This document shows positions 1 through 8,223 of a DNA stretch of 64,000 nt, piece by piece (position 1 is the first letter of the stretch; the number at the start of each line of letters is the position of its first letter). A model generated the notes under the pieces. The model worked only from the letters and a program-made list of their open reading frames with translations, did no database searches and was not told the origin of the DNA. Source of the stretch: Mycobacterium intracellulare ATCC 13950 (lineage in GTDB: Bacteria; Actinomycetota; Actinomycetes; Mycobacteriales; Mycobacteriaceae); the NCBI RefSeq assembly GCF_000277125.1, contig NC_016946.1, positions 4,526,001-4,590,000 on the forward strand. The letters run 5' to 3'. The position numbers and the translations under genes are program-made.

Positions 1-1
1 C

Positions 2-1435
2 GCGGCGACGGCGCTGACCAGCGTGGCGGCCTCGGCGATGGCGGCGCGGCAGGTGTACAAGGTCTCGCCGATCGAGGCGCTCGCGCCGGTCGGGGCCTCG
101 GCGGCCGACACGGTGCCGCGGTGGCTGCGCATCGCCGGCGGGGTTGGTGCGGTGGCGGTGTTCGCGGTGTCGACGCCGGTCGTCACCGGCCAGCGCGGCA
201 GCTACGCCGTCGTGGCGATGGCCGCGGTGCTGGGCGCCGAGATCGCCCTGGGCTTCGCGCTCACCGCGCCCATCGTCCACGCCACGGCGGCGATGGCGCG
301 CACGTTCGGGTCGTTCGGGGCGCTGGCCGCGGCGACGATCCAGCGTGCGCCGCGCCGGGTGTGGGCGACCGTGATGACCGTGCTCATCGGGGTACTCACC
401 ACCGTCGTGATCACCGGCACGAACGCCGACATGATTCGGTCCGCGCGGGACATCTTCGCACCGGTCACCGATACCGACGTGTGGGTGAGCGCGGACCCGC
501 CCGACAGCTACCCCACCGACGTTCTGCCACAGGGGCTTTCCGCGAAGGTCGCCGCGCTTCCCGGCGTGGCGCGCGTGACCGAGGGAGCGTTCGGTTTCGC
601 CGTGGTCGGCGGTACCCGCGTCCTGCTCGACGGGTTTTCCGCCGGCAGCAACGATGCGCTCTTCCGGGCGCTGGACGAACGGGTGCGCACCGAGGTGCTC
701 GCCGGCCGCGGTGTGGTGCTCACGCGGATTCTCGGCACCACTCTGCACGTCCGGGCCGGCGACCAACTGCGGCTCCAAACGCCGCACGGCCCGCGGTCGG
801 TGACCGTGCTGGCCCTGGTGCCGTTCTTCTCGACCGTGATCGGCACCGTCGGAATCGACCTCGACCAGATGCGGGCCTGGTTCGATCGCCCGGCGGCGAC
901 GACACTGCAAATCGCCGCGGCCCCGGGGGTGAATCGGCAGCGGCTGCTGGCCGGCGTCCGCGAGGCGGCGCCGGCCCCGAACCACGTGTACGACGGCCCC
1001 ACCGCGCTGGCGGGGCTGCAGGCCCCGCTGCGTCAGAGCATGTTCATCGCCAACGCGGTGTGGGTCATCGTCGTGGCGGTGGCCGCGGTCGCACTGCTGA
1101 ACACGCTGACGCTCTCGGTGAACGAACGCCGCCGCGAAATCGGCGTGCTGCGCGCCATGGGATCCAGCCGGCGGTTCACCTTGCGGATGGTGCTGGCGGA
1201 GGCGGCCGGAATCGGTGTCGTCGGCGGCGTTTTGGGGCTGGCGCTCGGTCTGACCGACCAGTGGTTGTTCAGCCGCATCAGCGACGACATCATGAATTTC
1301 GAAGTCGGCTTTCACCCGAGCCCCCTGGCGCTCGCCTTCACGCTCGGGGCGCTGGCGATCAGCCTGCTCGGCTCGGTGCCACCGGCACGGCGCGCGGCGC
1401 GCCTGTCCATCATCGAGGCGGTCAGCGTCGAGTGA
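2..1435 (+). CDS. MacB/FtsX-type ABC transporter permease, 5' end outside window
   Basis: The frame is open from the first bases, so the true start lies upstream. A GTG at 23 is only an internal candidate. The visible 477 residues hold a hydrophobic pair of helices near the start, a large extracytoplasmic domain, and a C-terminal FtsX core with three membrane segments. The core motif is an NERRREIGVLRAMG-like coupling loop followed by a Gly-rich helix. Proteins of this fold move lipids or lipoproteins, or signal, together with an ATPase that is probably upstream. The substrate cannot be read from the sequence. Its end overlaps the convergent methyltransferase gene by 14 bases. Confidence 0.85.
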   Translation, partial: AATALTSVAASAMAARQVYKVSPIEALAPVGASAADTVPRWLRIAGGVGAVAVFAVSTPVVTGQRGSYAVVAMAAVLGAEIALGFALTAPIVHATAAMARTFGSFGALAAATIQRAPRRVWATVMTVLIGVLTTVVITGTNADMIRSARDIFAPVTDTDVWVSADPPDSYPTDVLPQGLSAKVAALPGVARVTEGAFGFAVVGGTRVLLDGFSAGSNDALFRALDERVRTEVLAGRGVVLTRILGTTLHVRAGDQLRLQTPHGPRSVTVLALVPFFSTVIGTVGIDLDQMRAWFDRPAATTLQIAAAPGVNRQRLLAGVREAAPAPNHVYDGPTALAGLQAPLRQSMFIANAVWVIVVAVAAVALLNTLTLSVNERRREIGVLRAMGSSRRFTLRMVLAEAAGIGVVGGVLGLALGLTDQWLFSRISDDIMNFEVGFHPSPLALAFTLGALAISLLGSVPPARRAARLSIIEAVSVE

Positions 1436-2045
1436 CGGTGGCGAATCCCTGCAGATGGGGTTTGCACGGGAAGGGCACCGGCGTTCGGATGCTGCGCAGC
1501 GCGGCGGTGTCGAATCCGGCGGCGGCGATGGCCTCGAGGGTGCGCCGGTTCGGCTCGCAGCCACCGGCGAGCCACGACCACGGCTTGGCGATCAGATCCT
1601 GGAACCGGCCGGTCGCGCCGTCACCGCGCACGTGCTCGAGGACCACGAGCCTGCCGCCGGGCACCAGCACCCGCCGGATCTCGCCGAGGGTTGCGGCCAC
1701 GTCGCCGACCGAGCACAACACCAGCCCGGCGTGGACGGATTCGAAAGAGTTGTCCGGGAAGGGAATCGACTCGCCCGTTCCCTCGACGAGGTCGACCGCG
1801 ATGCCGCGGCGCCGGGCGAGCCTCGCGGCCATCCGCCGGAACGGCGCCGCGGGCTCCACGGCGGCGACCGACGTCACCGTGTCGGGCAGAAACATCAAGT
1901 CGGTTCCCGGCCCCAGCCCGAGCATCAGCAGCCGGCCGTTCGCGTTACTCAGCGCCGCCCGTCGGTAGCGGTGGTAAAAGAGCCGGTCGAAAAGCGGCTG
2001 GCCGAATCGGTACACGTAGGGGAACGCCAGGCTTCGCAGGGTCAT
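1422..2045 (-). CDS. SAM-dependent class I methyltransferase (Methyltransf_11 type)
   Basis: This is a 207-residue methyltransferase. Motif I reads LGLGPGTD near residue 40, an acidic residue follows about 20 residues later (AAVEPA), and there is a motif around DNSFESVHAGLVLCSV with the post-motif RVLVPGGRLVVLEHVRG. The ATG at 2045 was chosen because it overlaps the end of the DUF4389 gene by 4 bases, indicating translational coupling. The frame stays open further upstream but that stretch only shadows the neighbour. Small proteins of this type methylate quinone-like or lipid substrates, but no substrate can be assigned. It is probably the last gene of the sigL group. Confidence 0.85.
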   Translation of the reverse strand: MTLRSLAFPYVYRFGQPLFDRLFYHRYRRAALSNANGRLLMLGLGPGTDLMFLPDTVTSVAAVEPAAPFRRMAARLARRRGIAVDLVEGTGESIPFPDNSFESVHAGLVLCSVGDVAATLGEIRRVLVPGGRLVVLEHVRGDGATGRFQDLIAKPWSWLAGGCEPNRRTLEAIAAAGFDTAALRSIRTPVPFPCKPHLQGFATVTRR

Positions 2046-2635
2046 CGTGCGCCCAAATCCATTCGGAACGGCGGGTATTCGTCGCGCATCAACGACACGT
2101 ACACCGCCACCCGGTATCGCCAGCGGACCATGCCCATGAGCAGATCGAACGCGCCCCGTGGGATCGTCCCGGTGAACAGCAGCGCCAGCGCGGCGATGAC
2201 ACACAGCACCTGCAGCGGCGCCTCCATCGACCAGCACAGCAGAACCTGGGGGATGGCCAGCAGCCACTTCACCAGCACCGCCCAGTTTTTCAGCCGCTCG
2301 GGATAGTCGACCGCGAGATCGCCGGGGTAGTCGGGCCGAGACGCCAGCGTGAAAGGCGGGTACCTGTCGGTGCTGTTCATCGGGAAGCGGTAGTTCATCA
2401 GCCGCCACGACCAGCGCAGCACGCCGACGTTGAATACGAACAGCGGCCGCGGATATCGCCCGGTGCACAGGATGGCCACTCCGGCCGCCACGGTCGAGAA
2501 CGGATAGATCAGGTAGAGCAGTATCAGTATCGGGTAGTGCGGCACGGCCAGCACGCACCACTTCACCAGCCAGAGCCAGCGCGAGGGCGAGTCGAAATCG
2601 CCTCGCACTCTTACGGAATCGGCCGGGCTGTTCAC
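2042..2635 (-). CDS. DUF4389 membrane protein
   Basis: This 197-residue protein has two similar halves. Each has hydrophobic helices (for example around residues 25-60 and 120-160) followed by a conserved pattern of R-W, Y and YPPF (RYPPFTL near residue 95 and EYPPFRM near residue 190). That duplicated YPPF signature is typical of DUF4389 proteins, an uncharacterised actinobacterial membrane family. The start overlaps the stop of the upstream monooxygenase by 4 bases and its stop overlaps the methyltransferase start, so the three are one transcription unit. The role is unknown; membrane location is a confident inference. Confidence 0.85.
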   Translation of the reverse strand: MNSPADSVRVRGDFDSPSRWLWLVKWCVLAVPHYPILILLYLIYPFSTVAAGVAILCTGRYPRPLFVFNVGVLRWSWRLMNYRFPMNSTDRYPPFTLASRPDYPGDLAVDYPERLKNWAVLVKWLLAIPQVLLCWSMEAPLQVLCVIAALALLFTGTIPRGAFDLLMGMVRWRYRVAVYVSLMRDEYPPFRMDLGAR

Positions 2636-3840
2636 GGGCTTGACGGGACCGTCGCCGCTACCCCCAAGTTTCGGCTGATTTCGGCGGACATCCGGCGGTG
2701 ACTCGTAAGGCGCAGAAACGTCGTCAGCGCGCCGGCCTGCAGCCGGTCGGAGATCAGCGCGGCCGGTCGCAGCACGAACTCACCGTGCGACACCGGCAGC
2801 GACGCCACCCAGGACACGGCCATGACTTTGCGTCGACGGGTCCTCTCATACCACCGCAGGGCGGCCGAGACATCGGCGCCGCCGTTGGTCCCACCGCGAA
2901 AATCCCTCAGCGCCTTGCACAAAACCATCGTGTCGAGCAGCGCCTGGTTGGTCCCCTGCGCCAGGGTGGGCGGCATCGCGTGCGCGGCATCGCCGAGCAA
3001 CGTGACGGGGCCGTGCCCCGGGCCCGGAATCGGATGGCGAAAATGCGGGAACGGCGAGCCGGCCAGGTCGTCGTCGCTCAGCGTCGCGAGCACCCGGTCG
3101 ACAGAGTCGGACCATCCGGCGAAGTGGGACCGGATCATCTCGATCGGGCGCTGCGGTCGGACGAAGCCATGCGACCACGGCAGGTCGAACCACCACTGCA
3201 CCTCCGACCCGCCGGCGGGCCACAGGCCGAGGTTTCCGCGCGCACCGATGATCATCAGCGCGGCATCGGAATCCGCGATCTCCGGGACAGTGGCAAGCCC
3301 CTGCCAACTGCACCAGCCGGTCGGCTTGGCGGCTTGCGCGCCAACGCAATTGCGCACCATCGAGTGCAACCCGTCGGCACCGATCACCACGTCCGCATCA
3401 GCCACGGTGCCGTCGCCGAACTCCACGCAGACACCGACGTCCGTACGGTTCACCGCGATCACCGGGGAGCCGCACCGGATGCGCTCGGCGTCGAACCCGT
3501 CGAGAAGGCGTTCCAGCAATATTCGGCGCGGAACCATCCGCACGGGTGCGCCCAGCCGCCGCACCATCGCGGTGACGTCGAGCGTGGCCAGCGGCCGGCC
3601 GTGGGACGTCACGGCCCGCACGGTGGCCAGCAGGCGGCCAGCGCCGCCCATGTCGACACCCAGCTGGTTCAGCACCGTCTCACCGTTGGACCAGATCGTC
3701 ACCGCACCGCCGGGCGCCTGCACGTCGGGCCGGCGCTCGAAGACGGTGACGTCATGTCCGTCCCCCACCAAGCCGCGGGCGACGGAGATGCCGGCCACGC
3801 CGGCGCCCACCACCAGCACCCGAAGCGGACGCCCGAACAC
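2632..3840 (-). CDS. FAD-dependent aromatic-hydroxylase-type monooxygenase
   Basis: This 402-residue flavoprotein starts with the FAD-binding fingerprint VVGAGVAGISVARGL. It has the conserved GADGLHSMVR motif near residue 160 and the second FAD motif LLGDAAHAMPPTLAQGTNQA near residue 285. These mark group A flavin monooxygenases (the 3-hydroxybenzoate 6-hydroxylase/TetX class), which use NAD(P)H and O2. The gene begins 14 bases after rslA, so it is probably co-transcribed with sigL-rslA. The substrate is unknown. Grouping an oxidative enzyme with an anti-sigma factor that carries redox-sensitive cysteines suggests a SigL-controlled envelope or lipid modification, which is inference. Confidence 0.85.
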   Translation of the reverse strand: MFGRPLRVLVVGAGVAGISVARGLVGDGHDVTVFERRPDVQAPGGAVTIWSNGETVLNQLGVDMGGAGRLLATVRAVTSHGRPLATLDVTAMVRRLGAPVRMVPRRILLERLLDGFDAERIRCGSPVIAVNRTDVGVCVEFGDGTVADADVVIGADGLHSMVRNCVGAQAAKPTGWCSWQGLATVPEIADSDAALMIIGARGNLGLWPAGGSEVQWWFDLPWSHGFVRPQRPIEMIRSHFAGWSDSVDRVLATLSDDDLAGSPFPHFRHPIPGPGHGPVTLLGDAAHAMPPTLAQGTNQALLDTMVLCKALRDFRGGTNGGADVSAALRWYERTRRRKVMAVSWVASLPVSHGEFVLRPAALISDRLQAGALTTFLRLTSHRRMSAEISRNLGVAATVPSSP

Positions 3841-3854
3841 GCTGGCTCCGATCT

Positions 3855-4583
3855 CTACAGCGAACGCTGCAACAACACCTTGCCGCTGTCGGCGGCGACC
3901 ACTTGCACGGCGGCGATCTGGTCGACCGGGGTCGAGATCGCGCCCACGGGTGTCGCGGTGTGACCGGGCACGGCCACCCAGGTCGCCAGCCGCGTTTGGC
4001 TGCCGTCGCGACCCACCACGACCATCGCCAGCGTGTCATGGTGCGCGTTCAGCGGGGCCAGGCACACGCACCGAAGCGCGATGGATGTGCCCCAGTGCTG
4101 GCCGGTGACCTGGACGCTGGAGGTCAGCAGCGAGGTGCCCACCTGCGCCATCGGCTCGGCCGACGCGGTCACCTGCTGGGCGGGAGTCGACGACCAGGCC
4201 TGCAGGCCGACGAACACCCCGATCGCCAGCACCGCGGCCGCCGCGGCGGAGGCCACCCAGGTCACCACCCGGGTGCGCCGCCGGCGCCACCGCACCGCCG
4301 CCAGCAACGACGGCAGCATCTCCTCGGACATCTCCGGCGCCGGGCCGGACTCGTCGATCGCGGCCACCTCGTCGCGGTCCAGTTGCGAAAGCAGTGCCGG
4401 CACGCCGCTGAGGTCTGCGACCGCCTCACGGCAGGCCGGGCAGCGCGCCATGTGCGTCTCGAATTCGCGGCGTTGCGCGGCCGACAGCGACCCCAGCACG
4501 TATGCGGCATCCCACATCGCGTAGCGGTCTTCGGGAGGGCCGATATCGGCCACCGGCGTGTTCATTTCATCCATGTCCTTCAC
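3855..4583 (-). CDS. rslA: Anti-sigma-L factor RslA, zinc-associated membrane protein
   Basis: The protein has 242 residues. The N-terminal zinc-associated anti-sigma domain has the H-X3-C-X2-C motif (H44, C48, C51). A single membrane segment lies around residues 105-127, followed by an extracytoplasmic domain with a CVC pair. This is the layout of M. tuberculosis RslA, which binds SigL and releases it when the zinc site is oxidised. It follows sigL by 20 bases, as in M. tuberculosis. The start is uncertain among GTG 4583, ATG 4574 and ATG 4565, which all lie in frame. The GGGGTGAAGG ahead of 4574 would serve the second. Confidence 0.93.
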   Translation of the reverse strand: MKDMDEMNTPVADIGPPEDRYAMWDAAYVLGSLSAAQRREFETHMARCPACREAVADLSGVPALLSQLDRDEVAAIDESGPAPEMSEEMLPSLLAAVRWRRRRTRVVTWVASAAAAAVLAIGVFVGLQAWSSTPAQQVTASAEPMAQVGTSLLTSSVQVTGQHWGTSIALRCVCLAPLNAHHDTLAMVVVGRDGSQTRLATWVAVPGHTATPVGAISTPVDQIAAVQVVAADSGKVLLQRSL

Positions 4584-4603
4584 CCCTCAAGCCTTCGGAG
4601 CCC

Positions 4604-5149
4604 TCATCGGGTAACCCCAAGTTCCTGCAGAGTGAGTCGCAACGCCCGTACGGCATAGTGTAGTCGCGACTTCACCGTTCCCTCGGCGATGCCGAGGTCT
4701 GCAGCTATCTGCGTGGTGGTCCAACCGCGGTAGTAGGACCGTTCGATCACCGCTCGGTGATCGGCGGACAGCTGGGCCATCGCGTCCGCTATCAGCAACC
4801 GGTCCAGGGCCGCGTTGACCTCGTCCGGCGTGGACTGTTCGGGCGCCCCCGAGACGTCGGTCGAACCGACGACGTTGCGGTACCGCGCGCTGCGCCGATC
4901 GTCGATGATCATGTTGCGGGCGACGGTGAACAACCACGCCCGCGCCGAGCGCTCGGTGTCCCCGACGACTTCGGGATGCTGCCACGCCCGCAGCAGCGTT
5001 TCCTGGACCACATCCTCGGACTGGCTCGTGTCCCCCGTCAGGCGCAACGCGTAGCGCCACAGAACCGCGGCGTGTTCGTCGAAAAGCGCCTTCATCAGAG
5101 CGGCTTCGGCAGCCGCTGACGCGTTCCGAGTGCCAGCCACACGAGCCAC
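4604..5149 (-). CDS. sigL: ECF RNA polymerase sigma factor SigL
   Basis: The protein has 181 residues, close to the M. tuberculosis SigL length. Region 2 contains the WRYALRLTGD and ARAWLFTVARNMIIDDRR stretch that contacts the -10. Region 4 ends with SYYRGWTTTQIAADLGIAEG, the helix-turn-helix for the -35. I chose GTG 5149 because AGGAGGTG lies 7-12 bases upstream and because an SigL-type promoter at 5169-5196 would start transcription near 5162. The longer frame to 5197 would begin upstream of that start site. It pairs with rslA directly downstream, and autoregulation is likely. Confidence 0.95.
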   Translation of the reverse strand: MARVAGTRNASAAAEAALMKALFDEHAAVLWRYALRLTGDTSQSEDVVQETLLRAWQHPEVVGDTERSARAWLFTVARNMIIDDRRSARYRNVVGSTDVSGAPEQSTPDEVNAALDRLLIADAMAQLSADHRAVIERSYYRGWTTTQIAADLGIAEGTVKSRLHYAVRALRLTLQELGVTR

Positions 5150-5168
5150 TCGATCACCTCCTGCCGGG

Positions 5169-5196
5169 AGAACGAGCCGAGCAGGCGCCCGGTTCA
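5169..5196 (-). promoter_or_regulatory. Candidate autoregulatory SigL promoter of sigL
   Basis: Reading leftward, TGAACC (5196-5191) is followed by a 16-base spacer and CGTTCT (5174-5169). This agrees with the published mycobacterial SigL consensus, TGAACC then about 16 bases then CGT. Transcription would start near 5162, leaving a leader of about 12 bases that carries only the AGGAGG ribosome binding site and the GTG of sigL. Confidence 0.65.
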
Positions 5197-5301
5197 ACGG
5201 CCCCGACCCGCCGCGCCCGGCTTCGCCGCGCTTGCGATCGTGGCTCGTTCAACGGCCCCGACCCGCCGCGCCCGGCTTCGCCGCGCCTGCGATCGCGGCT
5301 C
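5192..5301. repeat. Tandem repeat, two 55-bp units plus a 5-base remnant
   Basis: Two near-identical 55-bp units lie at 5192-5246 and 5247-5301, differing at only two positions. A third start (GTTCA) at 5302 coincides with the stop codon of map. On the leftward strand each unit opens with TGAACG or TGAACC, and the unit boundary lies on the -35 of the SigL promoter. The unit is GC-rich and I recognise no known mycobacterial family. The small number of clean copies suggests a variable-number locus. Confidence 0.85.
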
Positions 5302-5303
5302 GT

Positions 5304-6107
5304 TCAGGCCCCCAGGGTCAGGATGCGCGGTCCGGACTCGGTGACCGCGACGGTGTGCTCCCAGTGTGCCGCCCGCGAGCCGTCGGTGGTGACGACCGTC
5401 CACTGGTCGTCGAGCACCACGGTCTTGCCGGTTCCCAGCGTCAGCATCGGCTCGATGGCCAGCACCGACCCGGGGGCCAGCTGCGGCCCGCGCCCTGGCG
5501 AGCCCTCGTTGGGCAGGAACGGGTCCATGTGCATCTGCCGGCCGATGCCGTGGCCGCCGTATCCCTCGACGATTCCGAAGGACCGCGAGTGGCGGGCCGC
5601 GGCCGCGTGCGTACCCATCTCGATGGCGTGCGATACGTCGGTCAACCGGTTGCCGGGCACCATCGCGGCGATCCCGGCCTCCAGCGATTCCCTGGTGGCC
5701 TGGGACAGCGCTTCGTCGGCCGCATCCAGGGTCCCGATCCCGAAGGTGATTGCGGCGTCGCCGTGCCAGCCGTCCAGCACGGCGCCGCAGTCGATCGATA
5801 CCAGGTCACCCGAGCCCAAAACCTCTGCGGCCGAAGGGATTCCGTGGACCACCCGCTCGTTGACCGACGCGCAGATCGATGCCGGGTAGCCGTGATAGCC
5901 CAGGAACGACGGCACCGCCCCGGCGTCGCGGATCACCGATTCGGCGATCTCGTCGAGGCTCAGCGTCGATACGCCGGACACCGCGGCGGCCCGGACGGCC
6001 TGCAGCGCGGCCGCCACGACCGCGCCCGCCGCGGCCATCGCGTCGAGTTCGCCGGCGCTGCGCTGCGGCACCACCTTGCGACTCCGCAGCCGCGCCAGCG
6101 GGTTCAT
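5304..6107 (-). CDS. map: Methionine aminopeptidase, type I
   Basis: This 267-residue enzyme removes the initiator methionine from nascent proteins. All five metal ligands are visible: the two Asp in [16 protein letters not shown], the His in [10 protein letters not shown], the Glu in LAIEPMLT and the Glu in [10 protein letters not shown]. It has no N-terminal zinc-finger extension, so it matches MapA (Rv0734) in length and in order. It starts 2 bases after the adk stop and belongs to the secY-adk-map unit. Its stop codon sits exactly at the edge of the 55-bp repeat. Confidence 0.95.
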   Translation of the reverse strand: MNPLARLRSRKVVPQRSAGELDAMAAAGAVVAAALQAVRAAAVSGVSTLSLDEIAESVIRDAGAVPSFLGYHGYPASICASVNERVVHGIPSAAEVLGSGDLVSIDCGAVLDGWHGDAAITFGIGTLDAADEALSQATRESLEAGIAAMVPGNRLTDVSHAIEMGTHAAAARHSRSFGIVEGYGGHGIGRQMHMDPFLPNEGSPGRGPQLAPGSVLAIEPMLTLGTGKTVVLDDQWTVVTTDGSRAAHWEHTVAVTESGPRILTLGA

Positions 6108-6109
6108 TT

Positions 6110-6655
6110 CTACTTGCCCAGCGCCTGCAGCGCGCGGGCGAACACTTCGTCCAAGGTGCCGATGGCGTCGACGGTCTTGAGTTCGTCGCGGTAGTAGTCC
6201 AGCAGCGGGGCGGTCTCGTCACGGTAGACCTTCATCCGGTTCAGGATGACGTCGTCGGTGTCGTCGGCGCGGCCGCGCGACTTGAGCCGCTGCAGCAGCT
6301 CGTCCTGGGAGACCCGGAACTCCAGCACCGCGTCGATGTCGGTGCCGCGGCGTTCGAGCATCTCGTGCAGCGCCTTGGCCTGCTGCAGCGACCGCGGGAA
6401 CCCGTCCAGGATGAAGCCGTTGGCCGCGTCCGGGTCGCTCAACCGGTCGTCGACGAGCTGGTTGGTCAGCTCCGAGGGCACCAGGTCACCGGCGTCCAGG
6501 TAGCGCTTGGCCTCCAGGCCCAGTTTGGTGCCGTTCTCGATGTTGCTGCGGAACAGCTCACCGGTGGAGATTTGCGGGATCCCCAGCTTTTCGGAGAGCT
6601 TCTGCGCCTGCGTCCCCTTGCCCGCCCCCGGCGGACCCAGCAAAACGACTCTCAC
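6110..6655 (-). CDS. adk: Adenylate kinase
   Basis: This 181-residue enzyme catalyses ATP + AMP to 2 ADP. The P-loop [10 protein letters not shown] lies at residues 7-16, the AMP-site stretch STGELFR follows near residue 30, and the signature [10 protein letters not shown] is near residue 80. The LID is short and has no zinc cysteines, which is the short actinobacterial form. The start ATG overlaps the secY stop by 4 bases, so the two are translationally coupled, as in M. tuberculosis (Rv0732-Rv0733). Confidence 0.96.
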   Translation of the reverse strand: MRVVLLGPPGAGKGTQAQKLSEKLGIPQISTGELFRSNIENGTKLGLEAKRYLDAGDLVPSELTNQLVDDRLSDPDAANGFILDGFPRSLQQAKALHEMLERRGTDIDAVLEFRVSQDELLQRLKSRGRADDTDDVILNRMKVYRDETAPLLDYYRDELKTVDAIGTLDEVFARALQALGK

Positions 6656-7977
6656 TTGAGGAACCCTTCATAGTTGCGCTGCATGAGCTGACTCTCGATC
6701 TGCTTGACCGTATCCAAGCCCACGCCAATCATGATCAACACCGCGGTGCCGCCGAACGGCAGGTTCTGTACCGCCCCGCCGTTGCCGATCTGCAAGAACA
6801 GGTTGGGCAGCACCGAGATCGCACCGAGGTAGATCGAACCCGGCAACGTGATCCGGCTCAGCACGAACCGCAGGTAATCGGCGGTCGGCTTGCCCGGCCG
6901 GATCCCGGGGATGAACCCGCCGAACTTCTTCATCTCGTCGGCGCGCTCATCGGGGTTGAAGGTGATCGACACGTAGAAGTACGTGAAGAAGATGATCAGC
7001 CCGAAATAGATGCCGATGTAGACGGGGTCGCTGGGGTCGGACAGGTAGCTGCCGACGAACTTGTCCCACCAGCTGTTGCCCACGCCGCCGCTGCCGCTGC
7101 GGATCAGCTGGGTGATCAGGTGCGGGATATAGATGAGCGAGGACGCGAAGATCACCGGGATGACACCGGCCTGGTTGACCTTGAGCGGCAGATACGTCGA
7201 GGTGCCGCCGTACATCCGGCGGCCGACCATGCGCTTGGCGTATTGCACCGGGATGCGCCGCTGGCCCTGCTCGACGAACACCACGCCGACGATGATGATC
7301 AGCGCGGCGATGAGCACGGCGGTGAAGATCATCCCGCCCCGGCTGTCCAGGATGGTCTTGCCCTCGGCGGGGATGCGGGCCGCGATGCCGACGAAGATCA
7401 GCAGCGACATGCCGTTGCCGATGCCGCGTTCGGTGATCAGCTCACCCATCCACATCACCAGGGCCGCGCCGCCGGTCATCACCAACACGATGACGATCAG
7501 CGTCAAGATGCTCTGGTCGGCGATGATGTCCAGCGAGCAGCCCTGCAGCAGCCCCCCGTTGGCGGCCAGCGCCACGATGCTCGTGGCCTGCAGGATCGCC
7601 AGCGCGATCGCCAGATAGCGGGTGTACTGCGTCATCTTGGCCTGGCCGGACTGGCCCTCCTTGCGCAGTTCCTCGAACCGCGGGATGACCACCGTGAGCA
7701 GCTGGACGATGATGCTGGCGGTGATGTAGGGCATCACGCCCACCGCGAACACCGTGAGTTTGAGCAGCGCCCCGCCGGAGAACAGGTTGATCAGCGAATA
7801 GATCTGTCCGGCCGCGCCGCCGCTGGCCTCTTTGATGCACTGCTGGACGTTCGGATAGTTGACGCCCGGGGACGGCAGCGCGGCGCCGACCCGGTACAAG
7901 ACGACGATGCCAAGCGTGAAGAGGATCTTCCGTCTCAGGTCGACTGTCCGCAGCGATGAGATGAAAGCGGAAAGCAA
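6652..7977 (-). CDS. secY: Preprotein translocase subunit SecY
   Basis: This 441-residue protein is the channel subunit of the Sec translocon in the plasma membrane. It starts [17 protein letters not shown] and has about ten membrane segments. Recognisable signatures are the SecY motif around [24 protein letters not shown] (residues about 62-85) and the cytoplasmic [13 protein letters not shown] loop. It opens the secY-adk-map unit, with 246 bases of upstream DNA shared with the divergent methyltransferase gene. Confidence 0.97.
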   Translation of the reverse strand: MLSAFISSLRTVDLRRKILFTLGIVVLYRVGAALPSPGVNYPNVQQCIKEASGGAAGQIYSLINLFSGGALLKLTVFAVGVMPYITASIIVQLLTVVIPRFEELRKEGQSGQAKMTQYTRYLAIALAILQATSIVALAANGGLLQGCSLDIIADQSILTLIVIVLVMTGGAALVMWMGELITERGIGNGMSLLIFVGIAARIPAEGKTILDSRGGMIFTAVLIAALIIIVGVVFVEQGQRRIPVQYAKRMVGRRMYGGTSTYLPLKVNQAGVIPVIFASSLIYIPHLITQLIRSGSGGVGNSWWDKFVGSYLSDPSDPVYIGIYFGLIIFFTYFYVSITFNPDERADEMKKFGGFIPGIRPGKPTADYLRFVLSRITLPGSIYLGAISVLPNLFLQIGNGGAVQNLPFGGTAVLIMIGVGLDTVKQIESQLMQRNYEGFLK

Positions 7978-8068
7978 CTCTTCCTCCTGCGCAGCCGGGG
8001 GTTTCCTGCATCACGCGCCCAACTCCCGCAGGCCAGGACGTACGGCGTCGCGCGTCGAACCGTGTACG

Positions 8069-8100
8069 AGACTAACAGCTGGTCCGGTCAGGTCCGGTCA
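8069..8100 (-). promoter_or_regulatory. Candidate secY promoter region with a 10-bp tandem repeat
   Basis: The 246-bp divergent gap at 7978-8223 holds a leftward TAGTCT (8074-8069) that fits the mycobacterial -10 pattern TANNNT. Just upstream, GGTCCGGTCA is perfectly repeated at 8081-8090 and 8091-8100. The repeat contains CTGACC, a -35-like hexamer, but neither copy gives a standard 16-18 base spacer, so the promoter call is weak. The rest of the gap shows nothing I can name. Confidence 0.3.
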
Positions 8101-8223
8101 GGGCCTTTCCCGCGGCCACCGGAAATGCTCGGACGGGGCCCCGGAAAAAGCACAGGAAGCCGTCAGGCCGGCGGCGTAGAGTGCGGCTGTCTCGTTGCAT
8201 TTGCTAAGTAACTTGGGAGCAGT

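Noticed and set aside
5150..5197. Longer SigL starting at 5197
   Set aside because: The region holds the -35/-10 of the SigL-type promoter and the strong AGGAGG lies before GTG 5149.
5192..5301. CRISPR array
   Set aside because: The units are direct tandem copies with no spacers, and no cas genes are present.
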